DNA from: an uncultured Eubacteriales bacterium
Lineage (GTDB): Bacteria > Bacillota > Clostridia > Christensenellales > Aristaeellaceae
NCBI GenBank assembly: GCA_902764875.1
Contig: CACWXP010000006.1
Span: forward strand, 62,001 to 126,000
DNA length: 64,000 nt
Direction of reading: 5' to 3'
Every line of letters begins with the position of its first letter. Positions within the stretch are counted from its first letter, which is position 1. Made by a program: the position numbers and the translations under genes. This document shows positions 16,904 through 24,920 of the stretch, in pieces. Below the pieces are notes generated by a model, which searched no databases, had not been told where the DNA came from, and saw only the letters and a program-made list of their open reading frames with translations.

Positions 16904-18751
16904 ATGCAAGGACGCGGACCGGGCGGTCGCGGAGGCAAGTTTCTTTCGGAAGAAGAGAAACAGAAAATGCCGAAAGTCACAAAGGAACTGCTCCTGCGTG
17001 TTTTCTCCTATCTGAAACCGTACTGGAAGCAGCTGGCGCTTGTGTTCGTGTGCATCATTGTATCATCGGTCTGCAGTCTGTTTCCTTCGATTCTCACGGG
17101 CAATATCATCGACGTGCTGACGGGCAAGAATCTCGGCGGCTGGATCGGGGAGGACATCTCTGCGCTGATCCGGCTGATTCTGGTCTCACTGGCGCTTCAT
17201 TTTGCCTCCAACCTGATCGGCGTCGGCCAGTCGTATCTCAACAACTGGATTGCCCAGCATATTTCCTTTGATATGCGCAACCAGATGTACAGCCACCTTC
17301 AGAAAATGAGTCAGCGCTTTTTCACCTCAGCCAATCAGGGGGATATTATCACCCGGATGACCAGCGACATCTCCGGCGTTGAGTCCGTGATCAGCGGCAC
17401 CTTCACCAGCATTCTGTCCAACTCCATCACGCTGGTGGTGGCAGTGGTGGCCATGTTCCAGAAAAACTGGATTCTGGCGCTGATCGGCCTGGTCGTGGTG
17501 CCGCTTTTCACCCTGCCGACGCGGATGGCGGGCAAAACCCGCTGGAAACTGGCGGGACAGGCACAGGAATGCAACGACGAGATCAATGGTATTCTGAATG
17601 AAACCCTGTCGGCGAGCGGACAGCTGCTGGTGAAACTGTTCGGGCGGGAAAAAGCGGAATACGATCGCTATGAAGAAGCCAACGGCCGGATGATTAAGCT
17701 CCGGATCCGGGAGCAGATGGCCGGACGCTGGTTCTTCATGCTGCTGAGCACCCTGATGACCGTCGGGCCGATGCTGCTGTACCTGGTGGGCGGCATCCTG
17801 ATTATGAAATATGACAGCAGCCTGTCTGTCGGTGATATCACGGTTCTGGTGGCTTTGCTGAACAGGATGTACGGGCCCGTCAACTCGCTGCTGAACGTAC
17901 AGGTGGACTGGATCCGATCCATGGCCATGTTCACCCGGATTTTTGAATATTACGACATGAAGCCGGAGATCGACGACAAACCGGACGCGAAGGAGCTGAC
18001 CGGCGCGAAGGGCGAAGTCGTTTTCGACCACGTGTACTTCAGCTATGACGGGGAACGGCAGATCCTGAAGGATGTGAGTTTCACACTACACAGCGGGGAT
18101 TGCATCGCCATTGTCGGGCCCAGCGGCAGCGGCAAAAGCACCATTGTGAACCTGATTCCACGACTATGGGACGTGACTGACGGCAGCGTGCGTTTCGACG
18201 GGCGCGACGTTCGGGACTGGACACTGCATTCCCTGCGCAGCGAGGTCGGGGTGGTGACGCAGGAGACTTATCTCTTTAACGGAACCATCCGGGAGAACCT
18301 TCTCTATGCCCGCCCGGAAGCGACGGAGGAAGAGATGATTGAGGCCTGCCGCCAGGCCAATATCTATGACTTCATCGAGAAACAGCCGGAGGGGCTGGAC
18401 ACGATGGTCGGCAACCGGGGCCTGAAACTGAGCGGCGGAGAGAAACAGCGGATTTCCATCGCCCGGGCGCTGCTGAAGGATCCGGCGCTGCTGATCTTCG
18501 ACGAGGCGACGTCGGCTCTGGACTCCATTTCCGAGGCGGCGATCCAGGCGGCTATCAATCCGCTGATTGAAGAGCGGACCTCCATCCTGATCGCGCACCG
18601 GCTGTCCACGATCCTGGCCGCGGACGAGATCCTCGTCGTGCGGGACGGAGAGATTGTCGAACGCGGAAAGCATAAGGATCTTGTACATGCGGGCGGCACC
18701 TATCAGGAACTGTACGAAACCCAGTTCAGCAAAGCGCTGGATACGGAATAA
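16904..18751 (+). CDS. ABC exporter, fused membrane and ATPase domains
   Basis: A 615-residue half-transporter. Six membrane helices (about residues 45-345) precede an ATPase domain with Walker A GPSGSGKST, Q-loop region VVTQETYLFNG, signature LSGGEKQRISIARALL, Walker B LLIFDEATSALD and the switch His in IAHRLSTI. It probably works as a homodimer exporting a drug, lipid or peptide. The N-terminal stretch MQGRGPGGRGGKF is Gly/Arg-rich. GGGGAGG before the ATG at 16904 sets the start. A possible promoter (TTTTCT 16845, TATGCT 16868) follows the four-copy repeat. Confidence 0.9.
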   Translation: MQGRGPGGRGGKFLSEEEKQKMPKVTKELLLRVFSYLKPYWKQLALVFVCIIVSSVCSLFPSILTGNIIDVLTGKNLGGWIGEDISALIRLILVSLALHFASNLIGVGQSYLNNWIAQHISFDMRNQMYSHLQKMSQRFFTSANQGDIITRMTSDISGVESVISGTFTSILSNSITLVVAVVAMFQKNWILALIGLVVVPLFTLPTRMAGKTRWKLAGQAQECNDEINGILNETLSASGQLLVKLFGREKAEYDRYEEANGRMIKLRIREQMAGRWFFMLLSTLMTVGPMLLYLVGGILIMKYDSSLSVGDITVLVALLNRMYGPVNSLLNVQVDWIRSMAMFTRIFEYYDMKPEIDDKPDAKELTGAKGEVVFDHVYFSYDGERQILKDVSFTLHSGDCIAIVGPSGSGKSTIVNLIPRLWDVTDGSVRFDGRDVRDWTLHSLRSEVGVVTQETYLFNGTIRENLLYARPEATEEEMIEACRQANIYDFIEKQPEGLDTMVGNRGLKLSGGEKQRISIARALLKDPALLIFDEATSALDSISEAAIQAAINPLIEERTSILIAHRLSTILAADEILVVRDGEIVERGKHKDLVHAGGTYQELYETQFSKALDTE

Positions 18752-18785
18752 ATTCAGTGATCAACGACAAAGGAGCATTCAACCT

Positions 18786-19901
18786 ATGGACTATAAACTG
18801 TTGATTATCAACCCGGGTTCCACCTCCACAAAAATCAGTCTGTTTGTCAACGAGAAGGAACTGTTTGAAAGAAGCCAGTTTCACGACGCGCCGGTGCTGC
18901 TGCAGTTTCCCCATGTAAACGGGCAGGTGCCCTTCCGGTATCAGGTCATTCTGGACATGCTGGCCAAAGAAGGGGTGGATCCGGCAGACATCGACGTGTT
19001 TGTCGGACGCGGCGGCAGCGCGTGTACTCAGCCGAGCGGCGTGACAGTGATCGACCAGAAACTGTACGACGATACGGAAGCGGCGGTGGGCGGCAGTGAA
19101 CATGCCGCCAAGCTGGGTGTGATGCTGGCCTGGAAATTTGCCCTTACATATCACCGTCCCGCCTATACGCTGAACCCTACCAATGTGGATGAATACAACG
19201 ACTACGCGCGTCTTACGGGGATCCGCGGGCTTTACCGCACGCCCCACTCCCATGTGCTGAATCCCAAAGCGGTGGCGGAAGCCCATGCCGAATCCATCGG
19301 AAAGCGTTATGAGGACTGCAATTTCATTGTGGCGCATATCGACGGCGGCGTTACCGTCAGCGCCCACGACCACGGCCGGATGACAGACGGAACCATGGGC
19401 GCCGACGGCGACGGACCTTTCGCCCCCACCAGGATCGGCAGCGTGCCGGTGCTGGAACTACTGGACTATCTGGAGACCCATTCCCTCGACGATGTGCGGC
19501 GGATGTGCTCCAGATCCGGCGGATTTGTCAGCCTGTTCGGGACCTCGAATTCCGATACCGTTCACGGGCTCGTGGAACAGGGCGACAAAAAAGCGGTTCT
19601 GGTGTGGAATACCATGATCTATCAGATCTGCAAGAGCATCGGGGCGATGAGCACGGTGCTTAGCGGCAAGGTGGACGCGATCCTGCTGACCGGCGGCCTG
19701 ATGCGTTTTGACGATATCACCGAGGGCATCCGGGAACGCTGCAGCTGGATTGCACCGATTCATGTTTATCCGGGCGAGATGGAACAGGAAGCCATGGCTT
19801 TGCCGGTTCTGAAGGTGCTCCGCGGTCAGGCGAAGGCCATTACGTACAGCGGAAAGAATGTATGGCAGGGTTTTGAGGGCGTGAATTTCGATGATGATTG
19901 A
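18786..19901 (+). CDS. buk: Butyrate kinase
   Basis: A 371-residue acetokinase-family enzyme that interconverts butyryl phosphate plus ADP and butyrate plus ATP. The N-terminal phosphate loop INPGSTSTKISLF is the butyrate kinase form, and VGRGG, HIDGGVTVSAHDHGR and LTGGL are further family motifs. Length is typical. AAGGAG lies upstream of the ATG at 18786. No phosphotransbutyrylase gene is adjacent, so the partner must be elsewhere, or the enzyme may act on branched-chain acyl phosphates. The 3' end overlaps the next gene by 11 bases. Confidence 0.93.
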   Translation: MDYKLLIINPGSTSTKISLFVNEKELFERSQFHDAPVLLQFPHVNGQVPFRYQVILDMLAKEGVDPADIDVFVGRGGSACTQPSGVTVIDQKLYDDTEAAVGGSEHAAKLGVMLAWKFALTYHRPAYTLNPTNVDEYNDYARLTGIRGLYRTPHSHVLNPKAVAEAHAESIGKRYEDCNFIVAHIDGGVTVSAHDHGRMTDGTMGADGDGPFAPTRIGSVPVLELLDYLETHSLDDVRRMCSRSGGFVSLFGTSNSDTVHGLVEQGDKKAVLVWNTMIYQICKSIGAMSTVLSGKVDAILLTGGLMRFDDITEGIRERCSWIAPIHVYPGEMEQEAMALPVLKVLRGQAKAITYSGKNVWQGFEGVNFDDD

Positions 19902-20400
19902 AACGGACAGACTCTTTATCCGGGAATTCACTCCGGAGATGGCCGGAGACGTTTGCAGGAATTCCCTTGACGACGATAACAGAAGATTCGTTCCGGACGA
20001 GGTTTTCGAAACGGAGGAAGAAGCCAGGGACGCCATTGCCTTTCTGATGTCACAATACGGAAAGACGGAGGGCCCGCTGACCTATCCGGTGTTCACAAAG
20101 AACGGCGGTGAAAATATCGGATATGTTCAGGCAGCTCCGCTGGGGGACGGGACATGGGAAATCGGTTATCATATTGCAAAAGAGCATACCGGGAACGGCT
20201 ATGCCACGGAAGCCGTCCGGGCATTTCTTCCGGTTGCGGCGGAAATGATCGGAACGGATGCGATTTACGGCGTCTGCCTCAGCGCCAACGCTGTGTCCAG
20301 ACAGGTTCTTGAGAAATGCGGTTTTGTTCCCGTGTTTGAAGGAACTGGCGAATACCAGGGGGAAGCACGGGAAATCTATAAAAGCGTCTGGAGAAGGTGA
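19891..20400 (+). CDS. GNAT acetyltransferase, RimJ/RimL type
   Basis: A 169-residue acetyl-CoA-dependent N-acetyltransferase. It begins with IETDRLFIREFTPE, the usual first strand of the RimJ/RimL group, and carries the acetyl-CoA loop EHTGNGYATEAV followed by VSRQVLEKCGF. Substrate unknown. It overlaps the 3' end of the butyrate kinase gene, so the two are cotranscribed even though no functional link is evident. Confidence 0.85.
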   Translation: MMIETDRLFIREFTPEMAGDVCRNSLDDDNRRFVPDEVFETEEEARDAIAFLMSQYGKTEGPLTYPVFTKNGGENIGYVQAAPLGDGTWEIGYHIAKEHTGNGYATEAVRAFLPVAAEMIGTDAIYGVCLSANAVSRQVLEKCGFVPVFEGTGEYQGEAREIYKSVWRR

Positions 20401-20410
20401 CTGAAAACCG

Positions 20411-20602
20411 ATGACGATTTCCATTACCCGTGATCAGGCGAAGCGTCTTCTGTTCAGCGGCTGGCACGGTTTAACGAATGCACATATTCCGGAACGGAAA
20501 ATCTGCCGATTCGTCCATGAAAAAGAGACAGAATGCTCTTTGCCGAATAAAAGCTTGTCAGCGGTGACAGGAGGTTTTTGTGAAAGTTCAATTCTGCGGT
20601 GA
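20411..20602 (+). CDS. Small unidentified ORF, possible gene remnant
   Basis: A 63-codon frame 10 bases after the preceding acetyltransferase gene. I do not recognise a complete domain. The first 20 residues (MTISITRDQAKRLLFSGWHG) faintly recall the N-terminus of YcaQ-type winged-helix DNA glycosylases, but the similarity stops there, so a decayed fragment is as likely as a real small gene. The rest of the 20401-20651 gap contains short inverted repeats (for example TGTCA/TGACA near 20557) and nothing else that I can name. Confidence 0.2.
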   Translation: MTISITRDQAKRLLFSGWHGLTNAHIPERKICRFVHEKETECSLPNKSLSAVTGGFCESSILR

Positions 20603-20651
20603 GCTTTCATGAACAATTTGTGTCGGCGCCGCACCGGCATGGAGACTCAAA

Positions 20652-21110
20652 ATGGCTGTGGAATATTCCATCAGAAAGGTCACAATTGAAGAATACGACA
20701 GGATCTTTGCGTTGTGGAACAGCACGGAGCAGAGCCGCCGGGCGCTGAACCCTGTGGACGACAGCCGTGAAGGAATCAGGCGCTATCTGGAACGCAATCC
20801 AAACACTTGTTTTGCCGCTGTTGCGGGAGAGCGGATCATCGGCGTGATTCTGACGGGGCACGACGGGCGAAGGGGAATGATTCATCATATGTGCGTTCAT
20901 CCGGATTTCCGGCGGAACGGGATTGCTGCCTGCCTTGTTTCTGCTGCAGAGGAAGCACTGAAGAAAGAAGGTATTCAGAAAGTATTCGGTCTTGTCTTCA
21001 GGGACAATGAACCAGCCAACGCCTTTTGGGAAAGACAGGGATACTCATTGCGCACCAATCTGAACTACCGCAACAAGAGCCTGAACGCTGAAATACCCAC
21101 AGGAGAATGA
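20652..21110 (+). CDS. GNAT acetyltransferase
   Basis: A 152-residue GNAT protein. The diagnostic region is MIHHMCVHPDFRRNGIAACLV (the acetyl-CoA pyrophosphate loop R/Q-x-x-G-x-A), then FGLVFRDNEPANAFWERQGY near the C-terminus. The fold and length are those of single-domain acetyltransferases acting on a small molecule or protein N-terminus. TGGAGAC precedes the ATG. Confidence 0.85.
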   Translation: MAVEYSIRKVTIEEYDRIFALWNSTEQSRRALNPVDDSREGIRRYLERNPNTCFAAVAGERIIGVILTGHDGRRGMIHHMCVHPDFRRNGIAACLVSAAEEALKKEGIQKVFGLVFRDNEPANAFWERQGYSLRTNLNYRNKSLNAEIPTGE

Positions 21111-21188
21111 AAGATCCGAGCAGAAAGCCGGGGTCGGGCACCTGAGAAAAGCGCGTAACTGAAAAAGAAGGACTCTACGGAGCGTAGG

Positions 21189-21217
21189 TTGCGGCGAACA
21201 GGCCCCTCTGCTATGCT
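21189..21217 (+). promoter_or_regulatory. Promoter of the HTH-desulfoferrodoxin gene
   Basis: TTGCGG (21189-21194) and TATGCT (21212-21217) with a 17-base spacer, just before GGAAAGGAGAG and the gene start. Confidence 0.65.
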
Positions 21218-21240
21218 CATCCGGAAAGGAGAGATGATGT

Positions 21241-21825
21241 ATGAATCACTATGTGACCGGAGCGACCATCAAAGCGCTTCGTGAAAAGTACCGGATGACC
21301 CAGGCAGAGCTGGCTGAGCATCTGTGTGTGAGCGATAAGGCTGTATCCAAATGGGAAACGGGACGCGGGTTTCCGGACGTATCGCTGCTGGAACCGCTCG
21401 GAAAAGCACTGCATGTTTCCGTCCCGGAACTGCTTTGCGGGCAGACCATTGTAAACCGGAACCGATCCGCCAATATGATGAAAAGCCTGTTCTATGTCTG
21501 TCCTGTCTGCGGAAATGTGCTGTTTGCCAGAGGGGACGCGGTGATTTCGTGCTGCGGCATTCAGCTCCCGGCCCTTGAGGCGGAAGTGCCTGATGAACTG
21601 CACGGGGTGGAGTGTCAGCGGTCGGAAGATGAACTGTACGTGTCTTCAGATCATCCCATGAGCAAGGAACATTATGTATCGTTTGTTGCATACATGACGC
21701 CTGATCGCTGCGAAATCAAAGCTTTGTATCCGGAAGCTAACATGGAGGCAAGATTTTTCTACCGCGGTGCGGGATGGATTTATAGCTGCTGCAATCAGCA
21801 TGGGCTGTTCAGGCAGAAAGTATAG
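21241..21825 (+). CDS. XRE-type regulator fused to desulfoferrodoxin-like domain
   Basis: A 194-residue fusion. Residues 1-70 are an XRE/Cro helix-turn-helix (MTQAELAEHLCVSDKAVSKWE). From residue 83 the sequence follows desulfoferrodoxin: C87, C90, C104 and C105 match the FeCys4 centre I of desulforedoxin. H121, H138, H144, C184 and H187 match the Fe(His)4Cys centre II of superoxide reductases, in the contexts DHPM, KEHY and CNQHG. The protein could sense oxygen or superoxide through iron and change DNA binding, or could combine detoxification with regulation. Ligands look complete, so it is probably functional. Confidence 0.82.
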   Translation: MNHYVTGATIKALREKYRMTQAELAEHLCVSDKAVSKWETGRGFPDVSLLEPLGKALHVSVPELLCGQTIVNRNRSANMMKSLFYVCPVCGNVLFARGDAVISCCGIQLPALEAEVPDELHGVECQRSEDELYVSSDHPMSKEHYVSFVAYMTPDRCEIKALYPEANMEARFFYRGAGWIYSCCNQHGLFRQKV

Positions 21826-21875
21826 GAGAATAACAAATAACTTTTCTGGGTGCTTTGCAAACAGGGAGTACTTCT

Positions 21876-23051
21876 CTACTTTCCGAGCAGGCCGTATTTC
21901 TCCTTCAACGTGAGAATGCGGGTCAGACTTTCGTCGATTCTTTCTTCCGTGAGCCTGCCTTCCCGGACGGCCTTTGTGACGGACTCATAGGCATTGGTGA
22001 AATTGTAGGGAAGAAGCAGCATATCCGCGCCGGCTTCCAGGGCCAGCACACAGGCTTCACCGGAACCGTACTGTTCGCTGACGGCTTTCATCCGCAGCGC
22101 ATCGGTGATGATGACACCGTCGAAACCCAGCTCCTCCCGCAGCATTCCGACCACTGTCGGGGAGAAGGAAGCGGGCCCTTCCGGATCAAGGTTTTCGGCA
22201 ATCTGATGGGAAACCATGACCATATCCGCCCCGGCGGCAATGCCGGCCGCGAACGGAATAAAATCTATCTGACGCAGTTCTTCCGGCGTCCGCAGGGAAA
22301 CGCCGGCGCCTTCATGGGTGTTGCCACTGACAGCGCCGTGGCCGGGGAAGTGCTTCAGCACGGAGATGATGCTCTGCGTATGCAGACCTTCCGTGAAACG
22401 GGAAACCATCCGGGCAACCTGATGCGGATCGCTGCCGTAGGAACGGACGGTGATCTCGGCACCGGGAACGTTGGAACGGACATCTGCCACGGGGGCAAAG
22501 TCCAGATTAAAGCCATACGCCGCAAGATAACCACCGATAATCCGGCCGGAGGAAAAGGCATCCTCCGGCGTTTCTGTTTTGGCCGGATCCGGCTGCTTTT
22601 CCTTCAGCTTCAGGCGGTTCGCTACACGCGAGACGCTGCCACCTTCTTCATCCACGCCGATGAACAGGCGGATTCCGTTTGATTCCGCGGCGGCAGACTG
22701 CATCCCGGCATTCAGGGATGCGATCTCATCCTTCCGGATATTCGCGGAAAAAAGGATGATTCCGCCCACGGGAAAACGGCTGAAAGCGCGAAGGAAAGTT
22801 TTGTCCGCCTGATAAACCCGGGTTTCCTTTGAAAACTGTTCAGGGGCGACAAAAAAGAGCTGGCAGATTTTCTCGTGAAGCGTCATGGCATCGATCAGAT
22901 CTTCCGCGCGGGATTGATTTTCGATGCGGTCATCCACAAGCCAGGACTCATTTTCAGCCTCATCAGTGAAAGCGCATGGTGGGAAAGAAAACACAAGGAG
23001 GATCAGGAACCACAGGATTGCTTTTTTCAGGTGCTCTTTTATACCGGCCAT
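21876..23051 (-). CDS. Secreted GH3 beta-N-acetylhexosaminidase-like enzyme
   Basis: A glycoside hydrolase family 3 protein of about 391 residues, NagZ-like. An N-terminal hydrophobic segment (about residues 8-28) is a signal peptide or anchor. The catalytic domain shows GVDEEGGSVSR, the loop KHFPGHG carrying the general acid/base His dyad, and the nucleophile Asp in IITDALRM. It would release N-acetylglucosamine from peptidoglycan fragments outside the cell. The ATG at 23051 has AAGGAGG 13 bases upstream, which is long; an upstream start at 23117 cannot be excluded. Confidence 0.88.
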   Translation of the reverse strand: MAGIKEHLKKAILWFLILLVFSFPPCAFTDEAENESWLVDDRIENQSRAEDLIDAMTLHEKICQLFFVAPEQFSKETRVYQADKTFLRAFSRFPVGGIILFSANIRKDEIASLNAGMQSAAAESNGIRLFIGVDEEGGSVSRVANRLKLKEKQPDPAKTETPEDAFSSGRIIGGYLAAYGFNLDFAPVADVRSNVPGAEITVRSYGSDPHQVARMVSRFTEGLHTQSIISVLKHFPGHGAVSGNTHEGAGVSLRTPEELRQIDFIPFAAGIAAGADMVMVSHQIAENLDPEGPASFSPTVVGMLREELGFDGVIITDALRMKAVSEQYGSGEACVLALEAGADMLLLPYNFTNAYESVTKAVREGRLTEERIDESLTRILTLKEKYGLLGK

Positions 23052-23213
23052 GGCGGATTCCGAACCTCCTTTCCGCTTCTCTTCTGAAACGATATCATAC
23101 TTTGCAGCTTCAATCAACCGCAGCAGATCCGTTACGATTTACGGGATGGTAAATGCGAAAAAAGACAGAAGCAACTAACCCCGTACAGCCGGGCGGAGAA
23201 TGTTACAAAAGTA

Positions 23214-23241
23214 TTGCGTATTTGGGAAAAACAGGTATAAT
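23214..23241 (+). promoter_or_regulatory. Promoter of the VanZ-carboxypeptidase gene
   Basis: TTGCGT (23214-23219) and TATAAT (23236-23241) spaced 16 bases, ending about 30 bases before the gene start. It lies in the divergent gap with the GH3 gene. Confidence 0.75.
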
Positions 23242-23271
23242 CGAAACGAAAACGACTGAGGAGACCGAGAA

Positions 23272-24912
23272 ATGTTCAACGTTGATTCCTGGATCCGGTT
23301 CATCATTACAGAACTATACGCGCTTGCGCTGATGGCTTTTATTTTCCGCAGACAGATACTGGAAAACAAACGGAGCGTCTGGCTGAAGATCCTGCTGGCT
23401 ATGCTGGCTATGTATCTGGGCCATCTGTTTTATACACTTCTGAGCCCGACTTATTTCTTCCGGCGGTTCAGGTTCTCCCTGGAGCGGGTGAACTGGGTTC
23501 CGTTCCGGGTCCTCGGAGAATGGCTGGCTCATCCGTTCAATTTCTTCGGAAACGTACTGCTGTTTATGCCGCTGGGCTTCTTTGAAGTGCTGCTGCATCC
23601 GGCGGAAACCCGGAAAAAACAGCTCCTGATGACCGTGGCTGTTTCAGCGGGGATTTCTCTGTTTGTTGAATTTGCTCAGTGTTTTACCTACCGGGTTCCG
23701 GATGTGGATGATATCATCCTGAATACGCTCGGCGGTGTTCTGGGCGCGCTGCTGTGCATGGCGCTGCAGAAGATCGGCTTTGACCGGACGCGGGTCGGAC
23801 GCGTTCTGCTGCCGAGAATTCCGCGGACCTGGCGGCGGCACATGCTGTTGAACCGCTTCGTCATCATTCTGGTGGTTTCAATGGAAGTGGTGATGTTTGC
23901 GGTTAACTATATTGTCACCATTCCGAAGACGCAGGTTCGGGAGAATACCGTTGCGCAGACACAGGCGGCCGCGGCCGTAACGACAACGGCAGCGCAGCTG
24001 CCGGAGACGGCAGGTGAGACGACCCTTCAACCAGGGATGGACGTGACGGAAGAGATCGTGATTACACCGTTGCCGGCACCCACTCAGGCACCGAAAGTAT
24101 ACGACACGGAGCGGCTGGCGCTGGAAGCGGGAAATGTACTGCTGGTGCGGCTCGCGGGGGAAGACGGACAGGATCAGCCGATTTTTGGCTACGGAAGCAC
24201 GGACCCGATCTATCCGGCGTCCACGCTGAAGATGCTGACCGCGCTGACGGTGCTGGATATCGCAGAACCGGAGGAAAAGGTCACGGTGGGGATGGAGATC
24301 TATATTCCGCCGCTGGACGCCTCACGGGCCAGCCTGGAATACGGCATGACGCTGTCCATCCGGGAACTGCTGGAGGGACTGCTCCTGCCGTCCGGCGCGG
24401 ACGCGGCATATGCCCTTGCCGTATACTGCGGAAGGCAACTGGAAGGGAACAGCGGGCTTTCCTTTGAGAAAGCCGTCAGCTCCTTTGTCGCGGCGATGAA
24501 CCGGAAAGCGGAGGAGATCGGTGCGCAGGAAACCAAGGCCGTCAACGTTGTCGGCCTGGACACGAAAGGCCAGCTTACGACCTGCGAGGATATCCTGAAG
24601 ATTGCCAAAGTGTTCCTGGCCCATCCCGTGCTGGCGGAGATTTGCCATCTTCCGACGGATCGGATTACCAGCGAGGAAGGGAAAAGCATCTATCTGAGCA
24701 ATACCAACAAGATGCTGCACGAAGAAAGTGAGTATTTCAATAAAGAGGTGGCCGGTGTGAAAACCGGTACCACCAACAAAGCCGGCAACTGCCTTGTATC
24801 CGTTTTTTCCATTCAGAATGAACGGTATCTGTGTATCGTGATGAACAGCAGTTATTACGGTAAATTTACGGATACACAGATACTGTATGAAATGTGCGCT
24901 GAGGCAAGCTGA
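23272..24912 (+). CDS. VanZ domain fused to D-Ala-D-Ala carboxypeptidase
   Basis: A 546-residue fusion. Residues 1-165 are a VanZ-like membrane domain (FFGNVLLFMPLGFF and DVDDIILNTLGGVLGALL). A further transmembrane segment at about 193-216 leads to a Thr/Ala/Pro-rich linker (220-275). Residues 280-546 form a penicillin-binding carboxypeptidase with SxxK at S317-K320, SGA in place of SxN at 374-376, and KTG at 497-499. The catalytic domain would face outside and trim stem peptides. VanZ raises teicoplanin resistance in enterococci by an unclear route, so the fusion ties it to D-Ala-D-Ala processing. Confidence 0.88.
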   Translation: MFNVDSWIRFIITELYALALMAFIFRRQILENKRSVWLKILLAMLAMYLGHLFYTLLSPTYFFRRFRFSLERVNWVPFRVLGEWLAHPFNFFGNVLLFMPLGFFEVLLHPAETRKKQLLMTVAVSAGISLFVEFAQCFTYRVPDVDDIILNTLGGVLGALLCMALQKIGFDRTRVGRVLLPRIPRTWRRHMLLNRFVIILVVSMEVVMFAVNYIVTIPKTQVRENTVAQTQAAAAVTTTAAQLPETAGETTLQPGMDVTEEIVITPLPAPTQAPKVYDTERLALEAGNVLLVRLAGEDGQDQPIFGYGSTDPIYPASTLKMLTALTVLDIAEPEEKVTVGMEIYIPPLDASRASLEYGMTLSIRELLEGLLLPSGADAAYALAVYCGRQLEGNSGLSFEKAVSSFVAAMNRKAEEIGAQETKAVNVVGLDTKGQLTTCEDILKIAKVFLAHPVLAEICHLPTDRITSEEGKSIYLSNTNKMLHEESEYFNKEVAGVKTGTTNKAGNCLVSVFSIQNERYLCIVMNSSYYGKFTDTQILYEMCAEAS

Positions 24913-24920
24913 AAACGGTT

